A DNA stretch of 64,000 bases from CATOSD01 sp034422735 (GTDB lineage: Bacteria > Chloroflexota > Dehalococcoidia > Lucifugimonadales > CATOSD01). The position numbers and the translations under genes are program-made. The notes under the pieces were generated by a model. It was not told the origin of the DNA. It was given only the letters and a program-made list of their open reading frames with translations, and ran no database searches. Shown here piece by piece: positions 40,463-48,202 of the stretch. The stretch's first letter is position 1; each line of letters starts with the position of its first letter. The stretch is from assembly GCA_034422735.1 (NCBI GenBank), contig DAOUJL010000072.1, forward strand, positions 1 through 64,000, in the 5' to 3' direction.

Positions 40463-41482
40463 ATGCCGCAAAGACCGTTACTAGCCATAACCATGGGCGA
40501 CGCCGCCGGAATCGGACCGGAGGTGACCGCCAAGGCCCTCCAGGACGAGTGGGTGTACCAGCACACGCGCCCCCTGGTGGTCGGCAGCGCCGCCGCCATG
40601 AACGACGCGCTTGCCCTCGCCGGCGCCGACCGCACCGCCCGCGTCGTCCACTCCCCGGAGGATGCCGTCGGCGACTACGGCGCTGTGGAAGTGCTGGACC
40701 TCGAAAACCTCGACTACGCCAGAGTCGAGTACGGCAAGCTCTCTCCCGCCGCCGGAAAGTCCGCCGTGGAGTGGATTCTCCGAGCCGGCGAACTGGCCGC
40801 CGAGGGCCGCGTGCAGGCCATCGCCACCGCGCCTATCAACAAGGAAGCGTGCAGTCTCGCGGGCTTCTCGGACGTGGGCCACATGGAGATATTCCAGAGC
40901 CAGACCGGCGCCAAAGACGTCGCCACCATGCTCATGGCCGGTTCGCTGCGGGTGGTCCACCTCACCACGCACCGCTCGCTGCGCGTCGCATGCGACCATG
41001 TGACACGGGCGAACGTGCTGGCCAAGCTCAGGCTAACCGACGAGTGCTTCAAGCAGTGGGGCTTCGATGCGCCCAGGATAGGCGTGGCCGCGCTCAATCC
41101 GCACGGCAGCGACGGCGGCCTGCTGGGTGACGAGGAGGCGCTGCAGATAGCCCCCGCGGTCGAGGACGCGCGGCAGTCCGGCATCGATGCCACCGGCCCC
41201 GTGCCCGCCGACACCGTCTTCAACCAGGCGATCGACGGCCGCTACGACGCGGTGCTCGCCATGTACCACGACCAGGGACACATCCCCATCAAGGTGCACG
41301 ACTGGGCGCGCAGCGTGAGCGTAAACCTCGGCCTGCCGTTCGTCCGCACCTCCGTGGACCACGGCACCGCGTTCGATATCGCGGGCAAGGGAGTCGCGGA
41401 CCACGTGAGTATGCTGGAAGCCATCAGGGTGGCAGTGTCGCTCGTGGCCGAGGGCAAGCTGCCGCATTCCCCTCTCCCTTGA
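40463..41482 (+). CDS. pdxA: 4-hydroxythreonine-4-phosphate dehydrogenase (PdxA family)
   Basis: An NAD-dependent metal enzyme of about 339 aa. The start ITMGDAAGIGPEV is diagnostic, and the metal-binding histidines appear in HLTTHRSL, MYHDQGHIPIK and VDHGTAFDIAG. In pyridoxal phosphate synthesis PdxA makes the 3-carbon amino ketone from 4-phosphohydroxythreonine; close relatives act in sugar-acid catabolism, so the exact role is not fixed. I place the start at ATG 40463: an ATG at 40427 is in frame but overlaps a perfect TATAAT (40423-40428) that looks like the -10 box. The last codons and stop come from an R2 repeat. Confidence 0.87.
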   Translation: MPQRPLLAITMGDAAGIGPEVTAKALQDEWVYQHTRPLVVGSAAAMNDALALAGADRTARVVHSPEDAVGDYGAVEVLDLENLDYARVEYGKLSPAAGKSAVEWILRAGELAAEGRVQAIATAPINKEACSLAGFSDVGHMEIFQSQTGAKDVATMLMAGSLRVVHLTTHRSLRVACDHVTRANVLAKLRLTDECFKQWGFDAPRIGVAALNPHGSDGGLLGDEEALQIAPAVEDARQSGIDATGPVPADTVFNQAIDGRYDAVLAMYHDQGHIPIKVHDWARSVSVNLGLPFVRTSVDHGTAFDIAGKGVADHVSMLEAIRVAVSLVAEGKLPHSPLP

Positions 41483-41506
41483 GGGAGAGGGTTAGGGTGA
41501 GGGTGA
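41468..41506 (+). repeat. R2 dispersed hairpin repeat bridging pdxA and proC
   Basis: CCCCTCTCCC-TTGA-GGGAGAGGG then TTAGGGTGAGGGTGA. The loop TTGA supplies the TGA stop of pdxA, and the tail runs into GAAGGAG, the ribosome-binding site of proC. Confidence 0.88.
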
Positions 41507-41520
41507 AGGAGTCCGAGCCG

Positions 41521-42348
41521 ATGACACAGCATAAATCCGGGGCCGCCATCTCATTCGTGGGCGGCGGCGTGATGGCCGAGGCCATCATCGGCGGCGTGCT
41601 CCAGGCGAGCCTCGCCGAGCCGCAAAACGTGCGGGTGGGCGAGCCGGTGGAGGCGCGGCGCGACTACCTCCACGACACACACGGCGTGGAGGCGTTCGCC
41701 GACAACCTCGACGCCATCGACGGCGCCGGCCTGGTGTTCCTGGCCATCAAGCCGCAGAGCCTGCCCTACGTGCTGCCCACCCTCAAGGGAAGCCTCAGCG
41801 AAGGCCAGACGGTGGTTTCCATCATAGCGGGCGCGACCATGGACACGCTCGTGTCCGGCCTCGACCATCCCGCCGTCATCAGGGTGATGCCCAACACGCC
41901 CGCCCAGATAGGCGAGGGCATGAGCGTCTGGACAGCATCGTCGCAGACGCCGCAGTCCGCCGTTGACGCCACGCGCGACGTGGTCGGCACGCTGGGCGCG
42001 CAGCTCCAGGTGGACGACGAGAAGATCATCGACATGGCCACGGCCCTCAGCGCGAGCGGGCCCGCCTACGTGTTCATGTTCATCGAGGCGCTCATCGACG
42101 CGGGGGTGTACCTCGGCATGACCCGCGACGTGGCCCGCACGCTGGCGCTCCAGACGGTGCTGGGCAGCGCCCGTCTCGTCGAGCAGACCGGCCGCCACCC
42201 TGCGGAGTTAAAGGACATGGTGACGTCGCCGGGCGGCACCACCATCGAGGCGGCCCTGGCGCTCGAACGTAGCGGCTTCAGGGCATCGGTGATAGACGCC
42301 GTGGTGACCGCATTCGAAAAGTCGGTCGCACTGGGGAACCCCAAGTGA
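41521..42348 (+). CDS. proC: Pyrroline-5-carboxylate reductase (ProC)
   Basis: The last enzyme of proline synthesis; it reduces 1-pyrroline-5-carboxylate with NAD(P)H. At 275 aa it has the expected length. The Rossmann start ISFVGGGVMAEAIIGG, the IKPQ segment and VIRVMPNTPA are family hallmarks. The C-terminal domain has ALSASGPAYVFMFIEAL and MVTSPGGTTIEAL-like sequence. The ATG at 41521 is preceded by GAAGGAG at the edge of an R2 repeat. It overlaps the YggT gene by four bases. Confidence 0.94.
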   Translation: MTQHKSGAAISFVGGGVMAEAIIGGVLQASLAEPQNVRVGEPVEARRDYLHDTHGVEAFADNLDAIDGAGLVFLAIKPQSLPYVLPTLKGSLSEGQTVVSIIAGATMDTLVSGLDHPAVIRVMPNTPAQIGEGMSVWTASSQTPQSAVDATRDVVGTLGAQLQVDDEKIIDMATALSASGPAYVFMFIEALIDAGVYLGMTRDVARTLALQTVLGSARLVEQTGRHPAELKDMVTSPGGTTIEAALALERSGFRASVIDAVVTAFEKSVALGNPK

Positions 42349-42605
42349 ACGAGTTTCTGCTGCGGTTCGTCGACGTGCTGGCCATCATGCTGCACATCGC
42401 CATACTGGGGCGCGTGATAATCTCGTGGCTGCCCATCTCGCCCGAAAACCCCATTGTGACGGTGCTCTACCAGGTGACAGAGCCGATCCTCGGGCCTATA
42501 AGGGCGGTGCTGCCCCGGCTGGGAATGCTGGACTTCTCGCCCATAGTGGCGATACTGCTGATAGTGGTAATCCAGAACGTGCTGCTGAGACTGCTATCCG
42601 CCTAG
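42345..42605 (+). CDS. yggT: YggT family membrane protein
   Basis: An 86-aa membrane protein with two hydrophobic segments. ILGRVIISWLPISPENP and VTEPILGPIRAVLPRLGMLD are the YggT signature. The GTG start overlaps the proC stop (GTGA), a coupling seen in many genomes. The function is unknown; in other bacteria the family is linked to osmotic tolerance and cell division. Confidence 0.92.
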   Translation: MNEFLLRFVDVLAIMLHIAILGRVIISWLPISPENPIVTVLYQVTEPILGPIRAVLPRLGMLDFSPIVAILLIVVIQNVLLRLLSA

Positions 42606-42630
42606 CGCCGCAACAGCACGGCCAGTCCCC

Positions 42631-45237
42631 CTACTCGCACTTGGTGTAGCCGCAGTCCAGGCAGGTCATGCAGCCCTCCTGGTGGATGATCCGCCCGGAG
42701 CACTCGGGGCACTGCGCGCCCGCGCCAAACCCACCGGCCCTCTCGGGCGAGCGGCCGAACATCGCAAGCTGCGCCGCCGCATCGCCCCTGACGTCGCTCA
42801 CGTCGGGCGAGTCGGAGTCCTGTAGGTAGCGCTTCAGCACCTGCGCCAGCCCGTCTTCCGCCGAGCGAATCAGTACTCCGTTGTCCCAGAACGGCTCCGA
42901 GGTTATGCCGCTGAGCTGGTCGACTATCTCGGACGCGGCGATGCCGGAGCGCAGGCACAGCGACACCATGCGCGACAGACCCTCCAGGTGCGCCGGCTCG
43001 CTGCCGCCCGCCTTGCCGATGGTGGTGAACAGCTCGAACGGGTTGCCCTCCTCGTCGAAGTTGAGCGTCACGTACATCGTGCCGTGGCCGGTGCCCACAC
43101 GCTCGGTTATGCCTCTTACCGCGGTGGGGCGCCTGCGCGGGTAGAGAGTCGCGGGAGCATGCTCCTCGTCGGCGCTGTCCGCCGCGCCCGTCTCCAGCAC
43201 CTGCATGGCCTTCGAGCCGTCGCGGTACACGGTGACCGCCTTGCAGCCCGTCTCCCACGCCAGGCGGTAGGCGCGCTCCACATCCTCGACGGACGCGCTG
43301 TTTGGCAGGTTAATCGTCTTGGAAACGGAGTTCGTCACGTATTCCTGCCACGCGGCCTGCATTTTCACGTGGGCCTCGGGGTTTATGAGCATCGACGTGC
43401 GGAACAGCGCGGGATCTATGCCGTGCTCGGAGAACACGCGCTCGGCGTCATTGGGCGAATCGGCGATCCGGCCCAGCACTTCCCTCACCCGCTCCTCGGA
43501 GCCGAGACGGTCCCGCAGCGCCTCCCACACCGACTTGGGGGCATCGAGCAGGCGGTCGCTGCTGCCCTCGTGGTCCTTCCAGAGCACGTTCGACCACCAG
43601 GCGTTGGCGAAGTGCGGCTCGATGCCGCTGGAGCAGTCCGCCAGCCGGCTTATGGTGCCGGTCGGGGCTATGGTCACCACGCTGGAGTTGCGCACCGGCG
43701 GCATTCCGCGGGCCTTGAGCGCCGACTCGGCGTAGCCGGGGAAGGGTCCGCGCTCGGTGGCGAGCCGGGCGGACTCGTCCCAGGCGGTGTCGTGGATGAA
43801 CTTGGCGACGTCGTGCGTTAGCGCTAACGCTTTGGGCGAGTCATAGGGAATCTCCATGCGGATGAGCGCGTCGGCCCAGCCCATCACGCCCAGGCCGATG
43901 CGCCGTGTGGCGAGGTTGACCTTCCGCAACTTGTCCAGCGGGAACTGGTTGACCTCGATCACGTCGTCGAGGAATCGCACCGCCGTGCGTACCGTGTCCT
44001 CCAGCGAGTTCCAGTCGAACGCGCCTCCGGAGACGTGCTTGTCGAGATTGATGGAGCCCAGGCAGCAGTTGCCGTAGTTCTCCAGAAACTCCTCTCCGCA
44101 AGGATTGCTCGTCTGTATGTCCCCCATCTGCGGGTTGGGTTGCGTTTCCCAGACGCGGTCCATGAACACCACGCCGGGGTCGCCGGACTTCCAGGCCGAC
44201 TCGCATATTTCGCGCCAGAGCTGCCGCGCGCTCACCTCCTCTACGACGGTGTTGACGGGACCGTCGCCACTGTCGCGCGGGTTGAGCAGTTGCCACTGCT
44301 CGTCGTTGTCCACCGCGCGCATGAACTCGTCGGTTATCTGCACCGATATGTTGAAATTCTGCAGAGTGTCGTCGTTGTCCTTGCAGTGGATGAACTCGCG
44401 CACGTCGGGGTGGCTGATGATTAGCTGCCCCATGTGTGCGCCCAATCGGAAAGACCCCTGGGTGAGGGTCGCCCCCACCGACGAGTACAGCTTCATCACG
44501 GCGATCGGACCGCACGCCTCGCCGTGCGTGGTGGCGATCCTGTCGAGCCTGGGCCTGAGCTTGGAGAAGCCGAAGCCTATGCCGCCGCCCCACTTCTCGA
44601 TCATAGCGGCGTCCTTGGCCACCTCCATGATGGAGTCCATGTCGTCGTTGGGCGACACCACGAAGCACGCCGACAGGCAGCCGCGGCCCCCCGTGCCGGC
44701 GTTGACCAGCGTGGGCGAGTTGGGCAGGAACTTGAGCGATGTCATAAGGTTGTAGTAGCGAGCTTCCCAGAGGGAGCGTTCAGCCTCGGCCTCACCCCGG
44801 GCGACAGCGCCCGCGACCCGGTGGAACAGCCCCTCGGGCCCTTCCGCGGGGTTGCCCTCCTCGTCCCTCATCAGGTAGCGCTTTTCCAGAATCACCCGCG
44901 CGTTGTCCGACAGCTCCAGCGCGGCGTTCAGCGGCGGAATCTCCCCGTGCGCCGCCGCGCCGTTGCGCTCGGATGGAGCGGACTTCACCCCCGCTCCCGG
45001 ATGCCCAGCGCCGTTCTCTAGCTGCGACATTATTTCGGCCGCACTCGCATAGGATAGCCCGTGCCGCTCGGCGAGTTCCCTCATTTCGTTTGCCAGATCT
45101 TCCCTCGTCCGCGCCGGCCGCGACCCCTGGGCGTTTCGCTCTTCTATCAACTTCGCACCCCTGATGACAACACTTGTGGATAAATGCGGTGTTTGGCGTA
45201 GTTCGGAACCGATGCGTTGGTGCTCTTGTGAGTACAA
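42631..45237 (-). CDS. nrdJ: Adenosylcobalamin-dependent (class II) ribonucleotide reductase
   Basis: An 868-aa class II reductase that makes deoxyribonucleotides with a B12 cofactor. The substrate site has NPCGEEF with the radical cysteine at about C380 and its partner Glu two residues later. GGIGFGFSKLRPR, GSFRLGAHMGQLIISHPDV and APTGTISRLADCSSGIEPHF are conserved in the family. The C-terminus carries a zinc-ribbon-like CPECSGRIIHQEGCMTCLDC, the usual NrdJ tail. The start is uncertain: TTG at 45237 has no ribosome-binding site, and a TTG about 27 codons later follows AGGGG. It lies downstream of nrdR and is presumably controlled by the NrdR boxes upstream of that gene. Confidence 0.93.
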   Translation of the reverse strand: MYSQEHQRIGSELRQTPHLSTSVVIRGAKLIEERNAQGSRPARTREDLANEMRELAERHGLSYASAAEIMSQLENGAGHPGAGVKSAPSERNGAAAHGEIPPLNAALELSDNARVILEKRYLMRDEEGNPAEGPEGLFHRVAGAVARGEAEAERSLWEARYYNLMTSLKFLPNSPTLVNAGTGGRGCLSACFVVSPNDDMDSIMEVAKDAAMIEKWGGGIGFGFSKLRPRLDRIATTHGEACGPIAVMKLYSSVGATLTQGSFRLGAHMGQLIISHPDVREFIHCKDNDDTLQNFNISVQITDEFMRAVDNDEQWQLLNPRDSGDGPVNTVVEEVSARQLWREICESAWKSGDPGVVFMDRVWETQPNPQMGDIQTSNPCGEEFLENYGNCCLGSINLDKHVSGGAFDWNSLEDTVRTAVRFLDDVIEVNQFPLDKLRKVNLATRRIGLGVMGWADALIRMEIPYDSPKALALTHDVAKFIHDTAWDESARLATERGPFPGYAESALKARGMPPVRNSSVVTIAPTGTISRLADCSSGIEPHFANAWWSNVLWKDHEGSSDRLLDAPKSVWEALRDRLGSEERVREVLGRIADSPNDAERVFSEHGIDPALFRTSMLINPEAHVKMQAAWQEYVTNSVSKTINLPNSASVEDVERAYRLAWETGCKAVTVYRDGSKAMQVLETGAADSADEEHAPATLYPRRRPTAVRGITERVGTGHGTMYVTLNFDEEGNPFELFTTIGKAGGSEPAHLEGLSRMVSLCLRSGIAASEIVDQLSGITSEPFWDNGVLIRSAEDGLAQVLKRYLQDSDSPDVSDVRGDAAAQLAMFGRSPERAGGFGAGAQCPECSGRIIHQEGCMTCLDCGYTKCE

Positions 45238-45276
45238 ATGTACTACAGCGAGGGCAACCCCGCAAGGTTTAGCCGC

Positions 45277-45822
45277 CTATTGTGCGCCGGATTTTTGGCG
45301 GCGGCGCCCGCGGCGGCGAGGCAGCTTGCGGCTGTCCAGAAACGACATCTGGCCGCTGTCGTCCACCGTGGCGTCCTGGCCCTCGAGAAGGGCGTTGGCC
45401 GCGTCGATGAAACTGTGGACGTCGCGGAAGTCGCGGTACACGCTGGCGAATCGTATGTAGGCCACGCGGTCCAGCTCCTTCAGCTTGTCCATCACCAGCT
45501 CGCCTATCACTTTAGATCGAACCTCGAGTCTGCCGGCGTTGCCCAGCTCGACCTCGACCTCGTCGGCCAGCCTCTCTATACTGTCCATGGCAAGCGGCCG
45601 CTTCGCGCACGCCTTGTGCAGGCTCGCGAGCAGCTTCTCGCGGCTGTACTCCTCGCGGCGACCGTCCAGCTTGGCCACACGGAGAGTCCGGGTGTGAACG
45701 CGCTCATAGGTGGTGAACCTCTGATCGCACCGCGAGCACTGCCGCCTGCGCCGCACGCCGTCGCCGGAGTCGCGCGAGTCGACCACCCTGGAGTGATCGT
45801 TCTGGCACTGGGGGCATTTCAT
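45277..45822 (-). CDS. nrdR: Transcriptional repressor NrdR
   Basis: A 181-aa repressor of ribonucleotide reductase genes. The N-terminal zinc ribbon MKCPQCQNDHSRVVDSR ... CSRCDQRFTTYER is followed by an ATP-cone domain (VAKLDGRREEYSREKLLASL). The product begins at ATG 45822; a longer open frame exists but the zinc ribbon is always N-terminal. The tail KLPRRRGRRRQKSG is a basic extension. It precedes nrdJ by 39 bases on the same strand. Two NrdR-box-like sites lie about 70-120 bases upstream of its start. Confidence 0.94.
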   Translation of the reverse strand: MKCPQCQNDHSRVVDSRDSGDGVRRRRQCSRCDQRFTTYERVHTRTLRVAKLDGRREEYSREKLLASLHKACAKRPLAMDSIERLADEVEVELGNAGRLEVRSKVIGELVMDKLKELDRVAYIRFASVYRDFRDVHSFIDAANALLEGQDATVDDSGQMSFLDSRKLPRRRGRRRQKSGAQ

Positions 45823-45892
45823 CGCGCGAATCCTAGCCGTAGCGGCCGCCATTTTATCGAGTCCAAGACTTCTATTAGACTTGTGAAAGAAA

Positions 45893-45940
45893 ACACAAAG
45901 TCTAGTGGTGATGGCGGTTATACTACCACATATAGTGTGG
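45893..45940 (-). promoter_or_regulatory. Tandem NrdR-box-like sites
   Basis: On the minus strand the two 16-mers are CCACACTATATGTGGT (45940-45925) and CCACTAGACTTTGTGT (45908-45893). They match the NrdR consensus aCaCwAtATaTwGtgt at about 11 and 12 of 16 positions. Their centres are 32 bases apart, about three helical turns, as in known NrdR operators. A -10-like TATAAC (45922-45917) lies between them. Confidence 0.68.
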
Positions 45941-46039
45941 GGCGAGAAGTGTTTGGCAGTTGAGGTCGTGCGCCCCGCGCCGCCATCCGTTGTGATATAG
46001 TTTTCCACGTACACTTCCAAGATAAGCGGGGTATGCCAA

Positions 46040-46654
46040 ATGGAACCATTCGTAAAGCACAAGGGCGTGGTCGCGCCGATAAACCGCGTCAACGTCGATA
46101 CCGACCAGATCATCCCCAAGCAGTTTCTCAAGCGCATCGAGCGCACCGGTTTCGGCCAGTTCCTCTTCAACGACTGGCGCTTCAACGACGACGGCTCGCC
46201 GAACGAAGACTTCATCCTGAACAAGCCGGGCTACTCCGGCGCGTCCGTGCTCGTCGCAGGGCGCAACTTCGGCTCCGGCTCCTCGCGCGAGCACGCGCCC
46301 TGGGCGCTCCAGGACTTCGGCTTCCGGTGCGTCATCGCGCCAAGCTTCGCCGACATCTTCTACAACAACTGCTTCCAGAACGGCCTGCTGCCGGTGACCC
46401 TCCCGGAGGAGACGGTCAACCGCATCCTGGAGAAGGCGGAGTCCCAGCCGGGCTACAACCTGAACGTGGACCTTGAGGGCCTGCGAGTCTGGGACGACGA
46501 TGAAGAGGTCTCCGCGGAGTTCGACGTGGAGGCGTTCAGACGACACCTGCTGCTCAACGGGCTGGACGACATCGGCCTGACGCTGGAGCACGAGGACGCG
46601 ATAGCCGCCTACGAGCGCAAGCGCGCCGCGCACGGCGGCGTGCCGGCCGCGTAA
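46040..46654 (+). CDS. leuD: 3-isopropylmalate dehydratase small subunit (LeuD)
   Basis: The small subunit of isopropylmalate isomerase in leucine synthesis, 204 aa. The diagnostic segments are NVDTDQIIPKQFLKRI and RNFGSGSSREHAPWAL, which shape the substrate-binding loop. It normally works with LeuC, which is not in the window. A possible extended -10 (TGATATAGT, 45993-46001) lies upstream. The C-terminal half is typical of the longer proteobacterial-type LeuD rather than the short archaeal type. Confidence 0.94.
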   Translation: MEPFVKHKGVVAPINRVNVDTDQIIPKQFLKRIERTGFGQFLFNDWRFNDDGSPNEDFILNKPGYSGASVLVAGRNFGSGSSREHAPWALQDFGFRCVIAPSFADIFYNNCFQNGLLPVTLPEETVNRILEKAESQPGYNLNVDLEGLRVWDDDEEVSAEFDVEAFRRHLLLNGLDDIGLTLEHEDAIAAYERKRAAHGGVPAA

Positions 46655-46664
46655 GGCAAGCCAG

Positions 46665-47411
46665 GTGACGCAGACCGCCCAACATACGCTTCCCGCCGTT
46701 GACCTGTGGCAGGTCATCGAAGAGTTTCGCGTGGGCCTGCGGGCGGCCTGCGCGTCCGACCTCCGCGGGCTGGTGCTCTACGGCTCTTACGCTCGCGGTG
46801 AAGAGCACGAAGAATCGGACATCGACATTATCGTGCTGTTCAAGGACGACGAATCCGCCGCCGAGTACACTCCCAAGGTAGACGGCGTGGCGCGTCGCAT
46901 CTCCGAAGAGCGCGTGGCGCTGTTGTCTCCCATGCCGATGAGCGAGCGCAAGTACCAGACAGGGCGTTCGCCCTTCTTCATCAACGTCAAGCGCGAGGGC
47001 ATGTTCATCTTCACGGAGGAGGCAGCGGAGTTGAGCACGGAGATAGAGAGGCTGATGGAGGTTGCTGAGGATAGCTTGGACGCGGCCGGAGGGTTGTTCG
47101 AAAACGAACACCACGGCTTCGCCGCCTCGCGCGCCTACTACGCCATGTTCTACGCCGCGTCCGCCGCGCTGCTGACGAAGGGTCTGACCTATTCCAGGCA
47201 CAGCGGCGTCGTGTCGGGTTTCGGGCGCCATTTCTCTAGCGCGGGACTGCTGCCAATACAATTGCACCTGGACTTCGACAGGGCGCAGAAGCTCCGACTA
47301 TTGGGCGACTACAGCACGGAACCGTTCGAGCAGAGCACGGCGGAGGAAGTTCTGCGGAACGCCCGCCGGTTCGTCGACGCCGTTCGCGGCTATCTCGAAG
47401 AGGTCCTTTGA
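46665..47411 (+). CDS. Single-chain nucleotidyltransferase-HEPN protein (MNT-HEPN fusion)
   Basis: A 248-aa protein that joins two domains usually encoded by separate genes. The N-terminal MNT-type nucleotidyltransferase has GSYARGEEHEESDIDIIV (40-57), with the Gly-Ser and the two catalytic aspartates. The C-terminal HEPN domain (about 120-245) has FAASRAYYAMFYAASAALL and YSRHSGVVSGFGRHF, like COG1895/COG2250 HEPN proteins. I do not see the RX4-6H RNase motif of HepT toxins, so RNase activity is doubtful. In MntA-HepT systems the transferase AMPylates the HEPN toxin; here both parts are on one chain. The start is GTG at 46665, ten bases after leuD, so it may be read through from that gene. 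Confidence 0.85.
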   Translation: MTQTAQHTLPAVDLWQVIEEFRVGLRAACASDLRGLVLYGSYARGEEHEESDIDIIVLFKDDESAAEYTPKVDGVARRISEERVALLSPMPMSERKYQTGRSPFFINVKREGMFIFTEEAAELSTEIERLMEVAEDSLDAAGGLFENEHHGFAASRAYYAMFYAASAALLTKGLTYSRHSGVVSGFGRHFSSAGLLPIQLHLDFDRAQKLRLLGDYSTEPFEQSTAEEVLRNARRFVDAVRGYLEEVL

Positions 47412-47481
47412 TTCCGGCTCGCACACGCCCGGACCCCGGACCGCCTCAGACTTTCCGCGCCGCTGAGAGAGGGGGAGCCAC

Positions 47482-48135
47482 TTGGCTCGCATAGCCCTGC
47501 CCATGACCTTCGCCGCCCTGCTCATTGTCGCGAACATCGTGGCGGTGAAACCGCTCGCGCTTGGCGACTGGGTGCTTTCGGCCGGCATCGTCGCCTACCC
47601 GTTCACGTTCCTGGTGACCGACACCCTCTCCGAGGTGTACGGCAGGCGAACGGCGACCCGCGTGGTGTGGATGGGCTTCGCACTGAGCGTTCTGATGGCC
47701 GCGCTGGTGTACGTGGCCGGCGTGCTGCCCGCGGCGGGCTTCTGGGAGGGCCAGGGCGCGTTCGACGATACGCTGGGCGCGGTCCCGCGCATCGTGCTCG
47801 GCTCGATGATCGCCTTCCTGGTGAGCCAGAACACCGACGTCTTCCTGTTTCACACGCTGGGGCGTCTGACAGGGCAACGCCACCTGTGGCTGCGGAACAA
47901 TGGCTCGACGATGGTTTCGCAGGCCATCGACACGCTGCTGTTCGTATCCATAGCCTTCGCTGGCACTGTCTCGACGGGCACGCTGCTGAACATGATGGTG
48001 ACGCAGTACGTGGTCAAGCTGGCCATCGCGGCGGTAGACACGCCGTTCGTGTACCTGCTGGTGGGGATAGTGCGGCGCGGCGAGGGCATCCCCGACGGCG
48101 CCGCGACCGCCCAGGTAGGCCGCTCGCCCGACTAG
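47482..48135 (+). CDS. Queuosine-precursor transporter (VUT/YhhQ family)
   Basis: A 217-aa membrane protein with about six helices. The motifs PFTFLVTDTLSEVYGRRTA, GSMIAFLVSQNTDVFLFH and LRNNGSTMVSQAIDTLLF are the YhhQ hallmarks. The family imports queuine or preQ0/preQ1, precursors of the tRNA wobble base queuosine. The start is TTG at 47482 with GGGGGAG five bases upstream. No queuosine synthesis genes are in the window, which fits a salvage role. Confidence 0.92.
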   Translation: MARIALPMTFAALLIVANIVAVKPLALGDWVLSAGIVAYPFTFLVTDTLSEVYGRRTATRVVWMGFALSVLMAALVYVAGVLPAAGFWEGQGAFDDTLGAVPRIVLGSMIAFLVSQNTDVFLFHTLGRLTGQRHLWLRNNGSTMVSQAIDTLLFVSIAFAGTVSTGTLLNMMVTQYVVKLAIAAVDTPFVYLLVGIVRRGEGIPDGAATAQVGRSPD

Positions 48136-48202
48136 GCGTCGGTTGGGGCGTGGGCCAGACCATCTCCACTTTGGTTGGTCTGCTTTTGGTAGGATACTCG
48201 AC

